Shown here: positions 22,501-44,576 of the stretch, in pieces
How the letters are laid out: the number at the start of each line of letters is the position of its first letter
How positions within the stretch are numbered: position 1 is the first letter of the stretch
Source: Loxodes magnus
Taxonomy: Eukaryota > Ciliophora > Karyorelictea > Loxodida > Loxodidae
Direction: 5' to 3'
DNA length: 64,000 nucleotides
Assembly: GCA_946699065.1 (NCBI GenBank)
Contig: CAMPDV010000449.1
Span: 1 to 64,000, forward strand
Translations under genes and position numbers: made by a program
The notes under the pieces: generated by a model
What the model was told of the DNA's origin: nothing
Databases searched by the model: none
What the model saw: the letters and a program-made list of their open reading frames with translations, nothing else

Positions 22501-24560
22501 CGATACGATGAACTCTGAATCACTGGATATAGCCACAGCATATACAGAAAATGTGTGACCACTCATGGTCTTACAGGTACCTGTCTTGACGTTCCATAGT
22601 CTCACTTTCTTATCTCTACTTCCCGATACAATGAACTCTGAATCACTGGATATAGCCACAGATGATACATAACTAGTGTGACCACTCATGGTCTTACAGG
22701 TACCTGTCTTGACGTCCCATAGTCTCACTTTCTTATCTACACTTCCCGATACGATGAACTCGGAATCACTGGATATAGCCACAGATAATACTCAATCTGT
22801 GTGACCACTCATGGTCTTACAGGTACCTGTCTTGACGTTCCATAGTCTCACCGTCTCATCAACACTTCCCGATACGATGAACTCTGAATCACTGGATATA
22901 GCCACAGATAATACTGAATCTGTGTGACCACTCATGGTCTTACAGGTACCTGTCTTGACGTTCCATAGTCTCACTTTCTTATCTCTACTTCCCGATACGA
23001 TGAACTCTGAATCACTGGATATATCCACAGATCTTACATAACTAGTGTGACCACTCATGGTCTTACAGGTACTTGTCTTGACGTTCCATAGTCTCACCGT
23101 CTAATCCACACTTCCCGATACGATGAACTCTGAATCACTGGATATAGCCACAGATGATACATAACTAGTGTGACCACTCATGGTCTTACAGCTACCTGTC
23201 TTGACGTTCCATAGTCTCACTTTCTTATCTCTACTTCCCGATACGATGAAATCTGAATCACTGGATATAGCCACAGATGATACATAACTAGTGTGACCAC
23301 TCATGGTCTTACAGGTACCTGTCTTGACGTTCCATAGTCTCACTTTCTTATCTCTACTTCCCGATACGATGAACTCTGAATCACTGGATATAGCCACAGA
23401 TGATACATATCTAGTGTGACCACTCATGGTCTTACAGGTACCTGTCTTGACGTTCCATAGTCTCACTTTCTCATCATCACTTCCCGATACAATGAACTCT
23501 GAATCACTGGATATAGCCACAGATGATACATAACTAGTGTGACCACTCATGGTCTTACAGGTACCTGTCTTGACGTTCCATAGTCTCACCGTCTTATCTC
23601 AACTTCCCGATACAATGAACTCGGAATCACTGGATATAGCCACAGCATATACAGAATCTGTGTGACCACTCATGGTCTTACAGGTACCTGTCTTGACGTT
23701 CCATAGTCTCACCGTCTTATCTCAACTTCCCGATACGATGAACTCTGAATCACTGGATATAGCCACAGCATATACTGAATATGTGTGACCACTCATGGTC
23801 TTACAGGTACCTGTCTTGACGTTCCATAGTCTCACTTTCTTATCTACACTTCCCGATACGATGAACTCGGAATCACTGGATATAGCCACAGATAATACAT
23901 AACTAGTGTGACCACTCATGGTCTTACAGGTACCTGTCTTGACGTTCCATAGTCTCACTTTCTTATCTCTACTTCCCGATACGATGAAATCTGAATCACT
24001 GGATATAGCCACAGATGATACATAACTAGTGTGACCACTCATGGTCTTACAGGTACCTGTCTTGACGTTCCATAGTCTCACTTTCTTATCTCTACTTCCC
24101 GATACGATGAACTCTGAATCACTGGATATAGCCACAGCATATACTGAATATGTGTGACCACTCATGGTCTTACAGGTACCTGTCTTGACGTCCCATATTC
24201 TCACCGTCTTATCTCTACTTCCCGATACGATGAAATCTGAATCACTGGATATAGCCACAGATGATACATAACTAGTGTGACCACTCATGGTCTTACAGGT
24301 ACCTGTCTTGACGTTCCATAGTCTCACCGTCTTATCTACACTTCCCGATACGATGAACTCTGAATCACTGGATATAGCCACAGATGATACATAACTAGTG
24401 TGACCACTCATGGTCTTACAGGTACCTGTCTTGACGTCCCATAGTCTCACTTTCTTATCAACACTTCCCGATGCAATGAACTCTGAATCACTGGATATAG
24501 CCACAGCATATACTGAATATGTGTGACCACTCATGGTCTTACAGGTACCTGTCTTGACGT
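16516..24560 (-). CDS. WD40-repeat frame, block 1 (C-terminal end of the array frame)
   Basis: About 65 consecutive blades are in one frame. Under the UAR = Gln code the only interruptions are TGA at 17080, 17251, 18604, 20326, 21679, 21925, 22792, 23599 and 23722; a TAG at 23101 would be Gln. The longest TGA-free run is 18607-20325 (572 codons). The TGA codons lie at the residue after GHTD, at the residue after V in GHTxxV, or between SGS and DK, all places where Trp is common in WD40 blades. The low-coordinate end runs into CKTSFVYTFL and AT-rich DNA with no further blade. WD40 blades pack into propellers that bind other proteins; 65 blades would make about nine seven-blade propellers. Translation is not proven. 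Confidence 0.55.
18604..18990. repeat. Rare-variant block shared with 62.2-62.4 kb
   Basis: The rare CKTLSGHT blade (caaggtctta at 18751) and its neighbours recur at 62292. The distance is 43541 bp, which is 354 units minus one base, as expected from the three net indels in between (+1, -1, -1). The block has been copied across almost the whole array. Confidence 0.8.
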
Positions 24561-24561
24561 A

Positions 24562-31473
<6,912 letters not shown>

Positions 31474-31477
31474 AAAT

Positions 31478-34400
31478 CCCGATACGATGAAATCTGAATC
31501 ACTGGATATAGCCACAGCATATACTGAATATGTGTGACCACTCATGGTCTTACAGGTACCTGTCTTGACGTTCCATAGTCTCACTTTCTTATCATCACTT
31601 CCCGATACGATGAACTCTGAATCACTGGATATAGCTACAGATGATACAGAATCTGTGTGACCACTCATGGTCTTACAGGTACCTGTCTTGACGTTCCATA
31701 GTCTCACTTTCTTATCTACACTTCCCGATACGATGAACTCTGAATCACTGGATATAGCCACAGATAATACTCAATCTGTGTGACCACTCATGGTCTTACA
31801 GGTACCTGTCTTGACGTCCCATAGTCTCACCGTCTCATCATAACTTCCCGATACGATGAACTCTGAATCACTGGAGATAGCCACAGCATATATTGAATAT
31901 GTGTGACCACTCATGGTCTTACAGCTACCTGTCTTGACGTTCCATAGTCTCACCGTCTTATCAACACTTCCCGATACAATGAACTCTGAATCACTGGATA
32001 TAGCCACAGATGATACATAACTAGTGTGACCACTCATGGTCTTACAGCTACCTGTCTTGACGTTCCATAGTCTCACTTTCTTATCTCTACTTCCCGATAC
32101 GATGAACTCTGAATCACTGGATATAGCCACAGATAATACTCAATCTGTGTGACCACTCATGGTCTTACAGGTACCTGTCTTGATGTTCCATAGTCTCACC
32201 GTCTTATCTCTACTTCCCGATACGATGAAATCGGAATCACTGGATATAGCCACAGATGATACATAACTAGTGTGACCACTCATGGTCTTACAGGTACCTG
32301 TCTTGACGTTCCATAGTCTCACCGTCTTATCTCAACTTCCCGATACGATGAACTCTGAATCACTGGATATAGCCACAGATAATACTGAATCTGTGTGACC
32401 ACTCATGGTCTTACAGGTACCTGTCTTGACGTTCCATAGTCTCACTTTCTTATCTCTACTTCCCGATACGATGAACTCTGAATCACTGGATATAGCCACA
32501 GCATATACTGAATATGTGTGACCACTCATGGTCTTACAGCTACCTGTCTTGACGTTCCATAGTCTCACTTTCTTATCTCTACTTCCCGATACGATGAACT
32601 CTGAATCACTGGATATTGCCACAGATCATACATAACTAGTGTGACCACTCATGGTCTTACAGCTACCTGTCTTGACGTTCCATAGTCTCACTTTCTTATC
32701 TCTACTTCCCGATACGATGAACTCTGAATCACTGGAGATAGCCACAGATAATACTGAATCTGTGTGACCACTCATGGTCTTACAGGTACCTGTCTTGACG
32801 TTCCATAGTCACACTTTCTTATCTACACTTCCCGATACGATGAACTCTGAATCACTGGAGATAGCCACAGCATATACTGAATATGTGTGACCACTCATGG
32901 TCTTACAGGTACCTGTCTTGACGTTCCATAGTCTCACTTTCTTATCTCTACTTCCCGATACGATGAACTCTGAATCACTGGATATAGCCACAGCATATAC
33001 AGAAAATGTGTGACCACTCATGGTCTTACAGCTACCTGTCTTGACGTTCCATAGTCTCACTTTCTTATCTCTACTTCCCGATACGATGAACTCGGAATCA
33101 CTGGATATAGCCACAGATAATACTCAATCTGTGTGACCACTCATGGTCTTACAGGTACCTGTCTTGACGTTCCATAGTCTCACTTTCTTATCAACACTTC
33201 CCGATACAATGAACTCTTAATCACTGGAGATAGCCACAGATAATACATAACTAGTGTGACCACTCATGGTCTTACAGGTACCTGTCTTGACGTTCCATAG
33301 TCTCACTTTCTTATCTCTACTTCCCGATACGATGAAATCTGAATCACTGGATATAGCCACAGATGATACATAACTAGTGTGACCACTCATGGTCTTACAG
33401 GTACCTGTCTTGACGTTCCATAGTCTCACTTTCTTATCTCTACTTCCCGATACGATGAACTCTGAATCACTGGATATAGCCACAGCATATACTGAATATG
33501 TGTGACCACTCATGGTCTTACAGGTACCTGTCTTGACGTCCCATATTCTCACCGTCTTATCTCTACTTCCCGATACGATGAAATCTGAATCACTGGATAT
33601 AGCCACAGATGATACATAACTAGTGTGACCACTCATGGTCTTACAGGTACCTGTCTTGACGTTCCATAGTCTCACCGTCTTATCTACACTTCCCGATACG
33701 ATGAACTCTGAATCACTGGATATAGCCACAGATGATACATAACTAGTGTGACCACTCATGGTCTTACAGGTACCTGTCTTGACGTCCCATAGTCTCACTT
33801 TCTTATCAACACTTCCCGATGCAATGAACTCTGAATCACTGGAGATAGCCACAGCATATACTCAATCTGTGTGACCACTCATGGTCTTACAGGTACCTGT
33901 CTTGACGTTCCATAGTCTCACTTCCTCATCATCACTTCCCGATACAATGAACTCTGAATCACTGGAGATAGCCACAGATAATACTGAATCTGTGTGACCA
34001 CTCATGGTCTTACAGCTACCTGTCTTGACGTTCCATAGTCTCACTTTCTTATCTCTACTTCCCGATACAATGAACTCTGAATCACTGGATATAGCCACAG
34101 ATGATACATAACTAGTGTGACCACTCATGGTCTTACAGGTACCTGTCTTGACGTTCCATAGTCTCACCGTCTTATCTCAACTTCCCGATACGATGAACTC
34201 TGAATCACTGGATATAGCCACAGATAATACTGAATCTGTGTGACCACTCATGGTCTTACAGGTACCTGTCTTGACGTTCCATAGTCTCACCGTCTCATCA
34301 ACACTTCCCGATACGATGAACTCTGAATCACTGGATATAGCCACAGATGATACATAACTAGTGTGACCACTCATGGTCTTACAGGTACCTGTCTTGACGT

Positions 34401-37400
34401 CCCATAGTCTCACCGTCTAATCCACACTTCCCGATACGATGAACTCTGAATCACTGGATATAGCCACAGATGATACATAACTAGTGTGACCACTCATGGT
34501 CTTACAGCTACCTGTCTTGACGTTCCATAGTCTCACTTTCTTATCTCTACTTCCCGATACGATGAACTCTGAATCACTGGATATAGCCACAGATGATACA
34601 TAACTAGTGTGACCACTCATGGTCTTACAGGTACCTGTCTTGACGTTCCATAGTCTCACCGTCTCATCAACACTTCCCGATACAATGAACTCTGAATCAC
34701 TGGATATAGCCACAGATGATACATAACTAGTATGACCACTCATGGTCTTACAGGTACCTGTCTTGACGTTCCATAGTCTCACCGTCTCATCAACACTTCC
34801 CGATACAATGAACTCTGAATCACTGGATATAGCCACAGATGATACATAACTAGTGTGACCACTCATGGTCTTACAGGTACCTGTCTTGACGTTCCATAGT
34901 CTCACCGTCTTATCTCTACTTCCCGATACGATGAAATCTGAATCACTGGATATAGCCACAGATTATACATAACTAGTGTGACCACTCATGGTCTTACAGG
35001 TACCTGTCTTGACGTTCCATAGTCTCACCGTCTTATCTACACTTTCCGATACGATGAACTCTGAATCACTGGATATAGCCACAGATAATACTGAATCTGT
35101 GTGACCACTCATGGTCTTACAGGTACCTGTCTTGACGTTCCATAGTCTCACTTTCTCATCATCACTTCCCGATACAATGAACTCTGAATCACTGGATATA
35201 GCCACAGATGATACATAACTAGTGTGACCACTCATGGTCTTACAGGTACCTGTCTTGACGTTCCATAGTCTCACTTTCTCATCATCACTTCCCGATACGA
35301 TGAACTCTGAATCACTGGATATAGCCACAGATGATACATAACTAGTGTGACCACTCATGGTCTTACAGCTACCTGTCTTGACGTTCCATAGTCTCACCGT
35401 CTCATCAACACTTCCCGATACGATGAACTCTGAATCACTGGATATAGCCACAGATCATACATAACTAGTGTGACCACTCATGGTCTTACAGGTACCTGTC
35501 TTGACGTTCCATAGTCTCACCGTCTCATCAACACTTCCCGATACAATGAACTCTGAATCACTGGATATAGCCACAGATGATACATAACTAGTGTGACCAC
35601 TCATGGTCTTACAGGTACCTGTCTTGACGTTCCATAGTCTCACCGTCTAATCCACACTTCCCGATACGATGAAATCTGAATCACTGGATATAGCCACAGA
35701 TGATACATAACTAGTGTGACCACTCATGGTCTTACAGCTACCTGTCTTGACGTTCCATAGTCTCACTTTCTTATCTCTACTTCCCGATACGATGAACTCT
35801 GAATCACTGGATATAGCCACAGATGATACATAACTAGTGTGACCACTCATGGTCTTACAGGTACCTGTCTTGACGTTCCATAGTCTCACTTTCTCATCAT
35901 CACTTCCCGATACAATGAACTCTGAATCACTGGAGATAGCCACAGCATATACTGAATATGTGTGACCACTCATGGTCTTACAGGTACCTGTCTTGACGTT
36001 CCATAGTCTCACCGTCTTATCTACACTTTCCGATACGATGAACTCTGAATCACTGGATATTGCCACAGATCATACATAACTAGTGTGACCACTCATGGTC
36101 TTACAGCTACCTGTCTTGACGTTCCATAGTCTCACTTTCTTATCTCTACTTCCCGATACGATGAACTCTGAATCACTGGAGATAGCCACAGATAATACTC
36201 AATCTGTATGACCACTCATGGTCTTACAGGTACCTGTCTTGACGTTCCATAGTCTCACCGTCTCATCAACACTTCCCGATACAATGAACTCTGAATCACT
36301 GGATATAGCCACAGATGATACATAACTAGTGTGACCACTCATGGTCTTACAGGTACCTGTCTTGACGTTCCATAGTCTCACTTTCTTATCTACACTTCCC
36401 GATACGATGAACTCTGAATCACTGGAGATAGCCACAGCATATACTGAATATGTGTGACCACTCATGGTCTTACAGGTACCTGTCTTGACGTTCCATAGTC
36501 TCACTTTCTTATCTCTACTTCCCGATACGATGAACTCTGAATCACTGGATATAGCCACAGCATATACAGAAAATGTGTGACCACTCATGGTCTTACAGGT
36601 ACCTGTCTTGACGTTCCATAGTCTCACTTTCTTATCTCTACTTCCCGATACGATGAACTCTGAATCACTGGATATAGCCACAGCATATACAGAAAATGTG
36701 TGACCACTCATGGTCTTACAGGTACCTGTCTTGACGTTCCATAGTCTCACTTTCTTATCAACACTTCCCGATACAATGAACTCTGAATCACTGGAGATAG
36801 CCACAGATAATACATAACTAGTGTGACCACTCATGGTCTTACAGGTACCTGTCTTGACGTTCCATAGTCTCACTTTCTTATCTCTACTTCCCGATACGAT
36901 GAAATCTGAATCACTGGATATAGCCACAGATGATACATAACTAGTGTGACCACTCATGGTCTTACAGGTACCTGTCTTGACGTTCCATAGTCTCACTTTC
37001 TTATCTCTACTTCCCGATACGATGAACTCTGAATCACTGGATATAGCCACAGCATATACTGAATATGTGTGACCACTCATGGTCTTACAGGTACCTGTCT
37101 TGACGTCCCATATTCTCACCGTCTTATCTCTACTTCCCGATACGATGAAATCTGAATCACTGGATATAGCCACAGATGATACATAACTAGTGTGACCACT
37201 CATGGTCTTACAGGTACCTGTCTTGACGTTCCATAGTCTCACCGTCTTATCTACACTTCCCGATACGATGAACTCTGAATCACTGGATATAGCCACAGAT
37301 GATACATAACTAGTGTGACCACTCATGGTCTTACAGGTACCTGTCTTGACGTCCCATAGTCTCACTTTCTTATCAACACTTCCCGATGCAATGAACTCTG

Positions 37401-40400
37401 AATCACTGGATATATCCACAGATCTTACATAACTAGTGTGACCACTCATGGTCTTACAGGTACCTGTCTTGACGTTCCATAGTCTCACTTTCTCATCATC
37501 ACTTCCCGATACAATGAACTCTGAATCACTGGAGATAGCCACAGATAATACTGAATCTGTGTGACCACTCATGGTCTTACAGGTACCTGTCTTGACGTTC
37601 CATAGTCTCACCGTCTTATCTACACTTCCCGATACGATGAACTCTGAATCACTGGATATTGCCACAGATCATACATAACTAGTGTGACCACTCATGGTCT
37701 TACAGCTACCTGTCTTGACGTTCCATAGTCTCACTTTCTTATCTCTACTTCCCGATACGATGAACTCTGAATCACTGGAGATAGCCACAGATAATACTGA
37801 ATCTGTGTGACCACTCATGGTCTTACAGGTACCTGTCTTGACGTTCCATAGTCTCACCGTCTCATCAACACTTCCCGATACAATGAACTCTGAATCACTG
37901 GATATAGCCACAGATGATACATAACTAGTGTGACCACTCATGGTCTTACAGGTACCTGTCTTGACGTTCCATAGTCTCACCGTCTTATCTCTACTTCCCG
38001 ATACGATGAAATCTGAATCACTGGATATAGCCACAGATGATACATAACTAGTGTGACCACTCATGGTCTTACAGGTACCTGTCTTGACGTTCCATAGTCT
38101 CACCGTCTCATCAACACTTCCCGATACAATGAACTCTGAATCACTGGATATAGCCACAGATAATACTGAATCTGTGTGACCACTCATGGTCTTACAGGTA
38201 CCTGTCTTGACGTTCCATAGTCTCACTTTCTCATCATCACTTCCCGATACAATGAACTCTGAATCACTGGATATAGCCACAGATGATACATAACTAGTGT
38301 GACCACTCATGGTCTTACAGGTACCTGTCTTGACGTCCCATAGTCTCACCGTCTTATTTCTACTTCCCGATACGATGAAATCTGAATCACTGGATATAGC
38401 CACAGATGATACATAACTAGTGTGACCACTCATGGTCTTACAGCTACCTGTCTTGACGTTCCATAGTCTCACTTTCTTATCTCTACTTCCCGATACGATG
38501 AACTCTGAATCACTGGATATAGCCACAGATGATACATAACTAGTGTGACCACTCATGGTCTTACAGGTACCTGTCTTGACGTTCCATAGTCTCACTTTCT
38601 CATCATCACTTCCCGATACAATGAACTCTGAATCACTGGAGATAGCCACAGATAATACTCAATCTGTGTGACCACTCATGGTCTTACAGGTACCTGTCTT
38701 GACGTTCCATAGTCTCACCGTCTCATCAACACTTCCCGATACGATGAACTCTGAATCACTGGATATAGCCACAGCATATACTGAATATGTGTGACCACTC
38801 ATGGTCTTACAGGTACCTGTCTTGACGTTCCATAGTCTCACTTTATTATCAACACTTCCCGATACAATGAACTCTGAATTACTGGAGATAGCCACAGATA
38901 ATACTCAATCTGTGTGACCACTCATGGTCTTACAGGTACCAGTCTTGACGTTCCATAGTCTCACCGTCTCATCAACACTTCCCGATACGATGAACTCTGA
39001 ATCACTGGATATAGCCACAGATGATACATAACTAGTGTGACCACTCATGGTCTTACAGGTACCTGTCTTGACGTTCCATAGTCTCACTTTCTCATCATCA
39101 CTTCCCGATACAATGAACTCTGAATCACTGGATATATCCACAGATCATACATAACTAGTGTGACCACTCATGGTCTTACAGGTACCTGTCTTGACGTTCC
39201 ATAGTCTCACCGTCTCATCAACACTTCCCGATACAATGAACTCTGAATCACTGGATATAGCCACAGATAATACTGAATCTGTGTGACCACTCATGGTCTT
39301 ACAGGTACCTGTCTTGACGTTCTATAGTCTCACCGTCTCATCAACACTTCCCGATACGATGAACTCTGAATCACTGGATATAGCCACAGATTATACTGAA
39401 TATGTGTGACCACTCATGGTCTTACAGGTACCTGTCTTGACGTTCCATAGTCTCACCGTCTTATCTCTACTTCCCGATACGATGAAATCTGAATCACTGG
39501 ATATAGCCACAGATGATACTGAATCTGTGTGACCACTCATGGTCTTACAGGTACCAGTCTTGACGTTCCATAGACTCACCGTCTCATCAACACTTCCCGA
39601 TACGATGAACTCTGAATCACTGGATATAGCCACAGATCATACATAACTAGTGTGACCACTCATGGTCTTACAGGTACCTGTCTTGACGTTCCATAGTCTC
39701 ACTTTCTCATCATCACTTCCCGATACAATGAACTCTGAATCACTGGATATAGCCACAGATGATACATAACTAGTGTGACCACTCATGGTCTTACAGGTAC
39801 CTGTCTTGACGTTCCATAGTCTCACCGTCTTATCTACACTTCCCGATACGATGAACTCTGAATCACTGGATATAGCCACAGATGATACATAACTAGTGTG
39901 ACCACTCATGGTCTTACAGGTACCTGTCTTGACGTTCCATAGTCTCACCGTCTCATCAACACTTCCCGATACAATGAACTCTGAATCACTGGATATAGCC
40001 ACAGATCATACATAACTAGTGTGACCACTCATGGTCTTACAGGTACCTGTCTTGACGTTCCATAGTCTCACCGTCTTATCTCTACTTCCCGATACGATGA
40101 AATCTGAATCACTGGATATAGCCACAGATGATACATAACTAGTGTGACCACTCATGGTCTTACAGGTACCTGTCTTGACGTTCCATAGTCTCACCGTCTC
40201 ATCAACACTTCCCGATACAATGAACTCTGAATCACTGGATATAGCCACAGATAATACTGAATCTGTGTGACCACTCATGGTCTTACAGGTACCTGTCTTG
40301 ACGTTCCATAGTCTCACTTTCTCATCATCACTTCCCGATACAATGAACTCTGAATCACTGGATATAGCCACAGATGATACATAACTAGTGTGACCACTCA

Positions 40401-43400
40401 TGGTCTTACAGGTACCTGTCTTGACGTCCCATAGTCTCACCGTCTTATTTCTACTTCCCGATACGATGAAATCTGAATCACTGGATATAGCCACAGATGA
40501 TACATAACTAGTGTGACCACTCATGGTCTTACAGCTACCTGTCTTGACGTTCCATAGTCTCACTTTCTTATCTCTACTTCCCGATACGATGAACTCTGAA
40601 TCACTGGATATAGCCACAGATGATACATAACTAGTGTGACCACTCATGGTCTTACAGGTACCTGTCTTGACGTTCCATAGTCTCACTTTCTCATCATCAC
40701 TTCCCGATACAATGAACTCTGAATCACTGGAGATAGCCACAGATAATACTCAATCTGTGTGACCACTCATGGTCTTACAGGTACCTGTCTTGACGTTCCA
40801 TAGTCTCACCGTCTTATCAACACTTCCCGATACGATGAACTCTGAATCACTGGAGATAGCCACAGCATATACTGAATATGTGTGACCACTCATGGTCTTA
40901 CAGGTACCTGTCTTGACGTTCCATAGTCTCACCGTCTCATCAACACTTCCCGATACGATGAACTCTGAATCACTGGATATAGCCACAGCATATACTGAAT
41001 ATGTGTGACCACTCATGGTCTTACAGGTACCTGTCTTGACGTTCCATAGTCTCACTTTATTATCAACACTTCCCGATACAATGAACTCTGAATTACTGGA
41101 GATAGCCACAGATAATACTCAATCTGTGTGACCACTCATGGTCTTACAGGTACCAGTCTTGACGTTCCATAGTCTCACCGTCTCATCAACACTTCCCGAT
41201 ACGATGAACTCTGAATCACTGGATATAGCCACAGATGATACATAACTAGTGTGACCACTCATGGTCTTACAGGTACCTGTCTTGACGTTCCATAGTCTCA
41301 CTTTCTCATCATCACTTCCCGATACAATGAACTCTGAATCACTGGATATATCCACAGATCATACATAACTAGTGTGACCACTCATGGTCTTACAGGTACC
41401 TGTCTTGACGTTCCATAGTCTCACCGTCTCATCAACACTTCCCGATACAATGAACTCTGAATCACTGGATATAGCCACAGATAATACTGAATCTGTGTGA
41501 CCACTCATGGTCTTACAGGTACCTGTCTTGACGTTCTATAGTCTCACCGTCTCATCAACACTTCCCGATACGATGAACTCTGAATCACTGGATATAGCCA
41601 CAGATTATACTGAATATGTGTGACCACTCATGGTCTTACAGGTACCTGTCTTGACGTTCCATAGTCTCACCGTCTTATCTCTACTTCCCGATACGATGAA
41701 ATCTGAATCACTGGATATAGCCACAGATGATACTGAATCTGTGTGACCACTCATGGTCTTACAGGTACCAGTCTTGACGTTCCATAGTCTCACCGTCTCA
41801 TCAACACTTCCCGATACGATGAACTCTGAATCACTGGATATAGCCACAGATCATACATAACTAGTGTGACCACTCATGGTCTTACAGGTACCTGTCTTGA
41901 CGTTCCATAGTCTCACTTTCTCATCATCACTTCCCGATACAATGAACTCTGAATCACTGGATATAGCCACAGATGATACATAACTAGTGTGACCACTCAT
42001 GGTCTTACAGGTACCTGTCTTGACGTTCCATAGTCTCACCGTCTTATCTACACTTCCCGATACGATGAACTCTGAATCACTGGATATAGCCACAGATGAT
42101 ACATAACTAGTGTGACCACTCATGGTCTTACAGGTACCTGTCTTGACGTTCCATAGTCTCACTTTCTCATCATCACTTCCCGATACGATGAACTCTGAAT
42201 CACTGGATATAGCCACAGATGATACATAACTAGTGTGACCACTCATGGTCTTACAGCTACCTGTCTTGACGTTCCATAGTCTCACCGTCTCATCAACACT
42301 TCCCGATACGATGAACTCTGAATCACTGGATATAGCCACAGATCATACATAACTAGTGTGACCACTCATGGTCTTACAGGTACCTGTCTTGACGTTCCAT
42401 AGTCTCACTTTCTCATCATCACTTCCCGATACAATGAACTCTGAATCACTGGATATAGCCACAGATGATACATAACTAGTGTGACCACTCATGGTCTTAC
42501 AGGTACCTGTCTTGACGTTCCATAGTCTCACCGTCTCATCAACACTTCCCGATACAATGAACTCTGAATCACTGGATATTGCCACAGATGATACATAACT
42601 AGTGTGACCACTCATGGTCTTACAGGTACCTGTCTTGACGTCCCATAGTCTCACCGTCTTATCTCTACTTCCCGATACGATGAAATCTGAATCACTGGAT
42701 ATAGCCACAGATTATACATAACTAGTGTGACCACTCATGGTCTTACAGCTACCTGTCTTGACGTTCCATAGTCTCACCGTCTTATCTACACTTCCCGATA
42801 CGATGAACTCTGAATCACTGGATATAGCCACAGATGATACATAACTAGTGTGACCACTCATGGTCTTACAGCTACCTGTCTTGACGTTCCATAGTCTCAC
42901 TTTCTCATCATCACTTCCCGATACAATGAAATCTGAATCACTGGATATAGCCACAGATGATACATAACTAGTGTGACCACTCATGGTCTTACAGGTACCT
43001 GTCTTGACGTTCCATAGTCTCACCGTCTTATCTCTACTTCCCGATACGATGAAATCTGAATCACTGGATATAGCCACAGATGATACATAACTAGTGTGAC
43101 CACTCATGGTCTTACAGGTACCTGTCTTGACGTTCCATAGTCTCACTTTCTCATCATCACTTCCCGATACGATGAACTCTGAATCACTGGATATAGCCAC
43201 AGATGATACATAACTAGTGTGACCACTCATGGTCTTACAGGTACCTGTCTTGACGTTCCATAGTCTCACCGTCTTATCTACACTTCCCGATACGATGAAC
43301 TCTGAATCACTGGATATAGCCACAGATGATACATAACTAGTGTGACCACTCATGGTCTTACAGCTACCTGTCTTGACGTTCCATAGTCTCACTTTCTCAT

Positions 43401-44575
43401 CATCACTTCCCGATACAATGAACTCTGAATCACTGGAGATAGCCACAGATAATATTCAATCTGTGTGACCACTCATGGTCTTACAGGTACCTGTCTTGAC
43501 GTTCCATAGTCTCACCGTCTTATCTACACTTCCCGATACGATGAACTCTGAATCACTGGATATTGCCACAGATCATACATAACTAGTGTGACCACTCATG
43601 GTCTTACAGGTACCTGTCTTGACGTTCCATAGTCTCACTTTCTCATCATCACTTCCCGATACAATGAACTCTGAATCACTGGAGATAGCCACAGATAATA
43701 CTCAATCTGTGTGACCACTCATGGTCTTACAGGTACCTGTCTTGACGTTCCATAGTCTCACTTTCTCATCATCACTTCCCGATACAATGAAATCTGAATC
43801 ACTGGATATAGCCACAGATGATACATAACTAGTGTGACCACTCATGGTCTTACAGGTACCTGTCTTGACGTTCCATAGTCTCACCGTCTAATCCACACTT
43901 CCCGATACGATGAACTCTGAATCACTGGATATAGCCACAGATGATACATAACTAGTGTGACCACTCATGGTCTTACAGGTACCTGTCTTGACGTTCCATA
44001 GTCTCACCGTCTTATCTACACTTCCCGATACGATGAACTCTGAATCACTGGATATAGCCACAGATGATACATAACTAGTGTGACCACTCATGGTCTTACA
44101 GGTACCTGTCTTGACGTTCCATAGTCTCACTTTCTCATCATCACTTCCCGATACGATGAACTCTGAATCACTGGATATAGCCACAGATGATACATAACTA
44201 GTGTGACCACTCATGGTCTTACAGGTACCTGTCTTGACGTTCCATAGTCTCACCGTCTTATCTACACTTCCCGATACGATGAACTCTGAATCACTGGATA
44301 TAGCCACAGATGATACATAACTAGTGTGACCACTCATGGTCTTACAGCTACCTGTCTTGACGTTCCATAGTCTCACTTTCTCATCATCACTTCCCGATAC
44401 AATGAACTCTGAATCACTGGAGATAGCCACAGATAATATTCAATCTGTGTGACCACTCATGGTCTTACAGGTACCTGTCTTGACGTTCCATAGTCTCACC
44501 GTCTTATCTACACTTCCCGATACGATGAACTCTGAATCACTGGATATTGCCACAGATCATACATAACTAGTGTGA
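31478..44575 (-). CDS. WD40-repeat frame, block 3
   Basis: About 106 blades lie in one frame. It is set by a 1-nt loss at about 31474-31477 (catcataaatcccg for catcataacttcccg), which returns to the block 1 frame. The longest TGA-free run is 36199-37665 (488 codons). Interruptions include GHTD-TGA-V (for example 31771, 38659, 38905) and V-TGA-SVA (for example 37669, 40006, 42343). A TAA at about 33209 turns a Ser of ISSDS into Gln. Rare point variants occur once or a few times and then spread with duplications, such as VDNK (38850 and 41064) and SRNKT. Confidence 0.5.
37800..41847. repeat. 17/18-unit block duplication with a one-unit slip
   Basis: Blades at about 37.8-38.7 kb recur 2091 bp (17 units) away at about 39.9-40.8 kb, while those at 38.9-39.6 kb recur 2214 bp (18 units) away at 41.1-41.8 kb. 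One unit was gained or lost near 40.8 kb after or during the duplication. Diagnostic shared variants are SNSEF with VDNK. Confidence 0.75.
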
Positions 44576-44576
44576 C

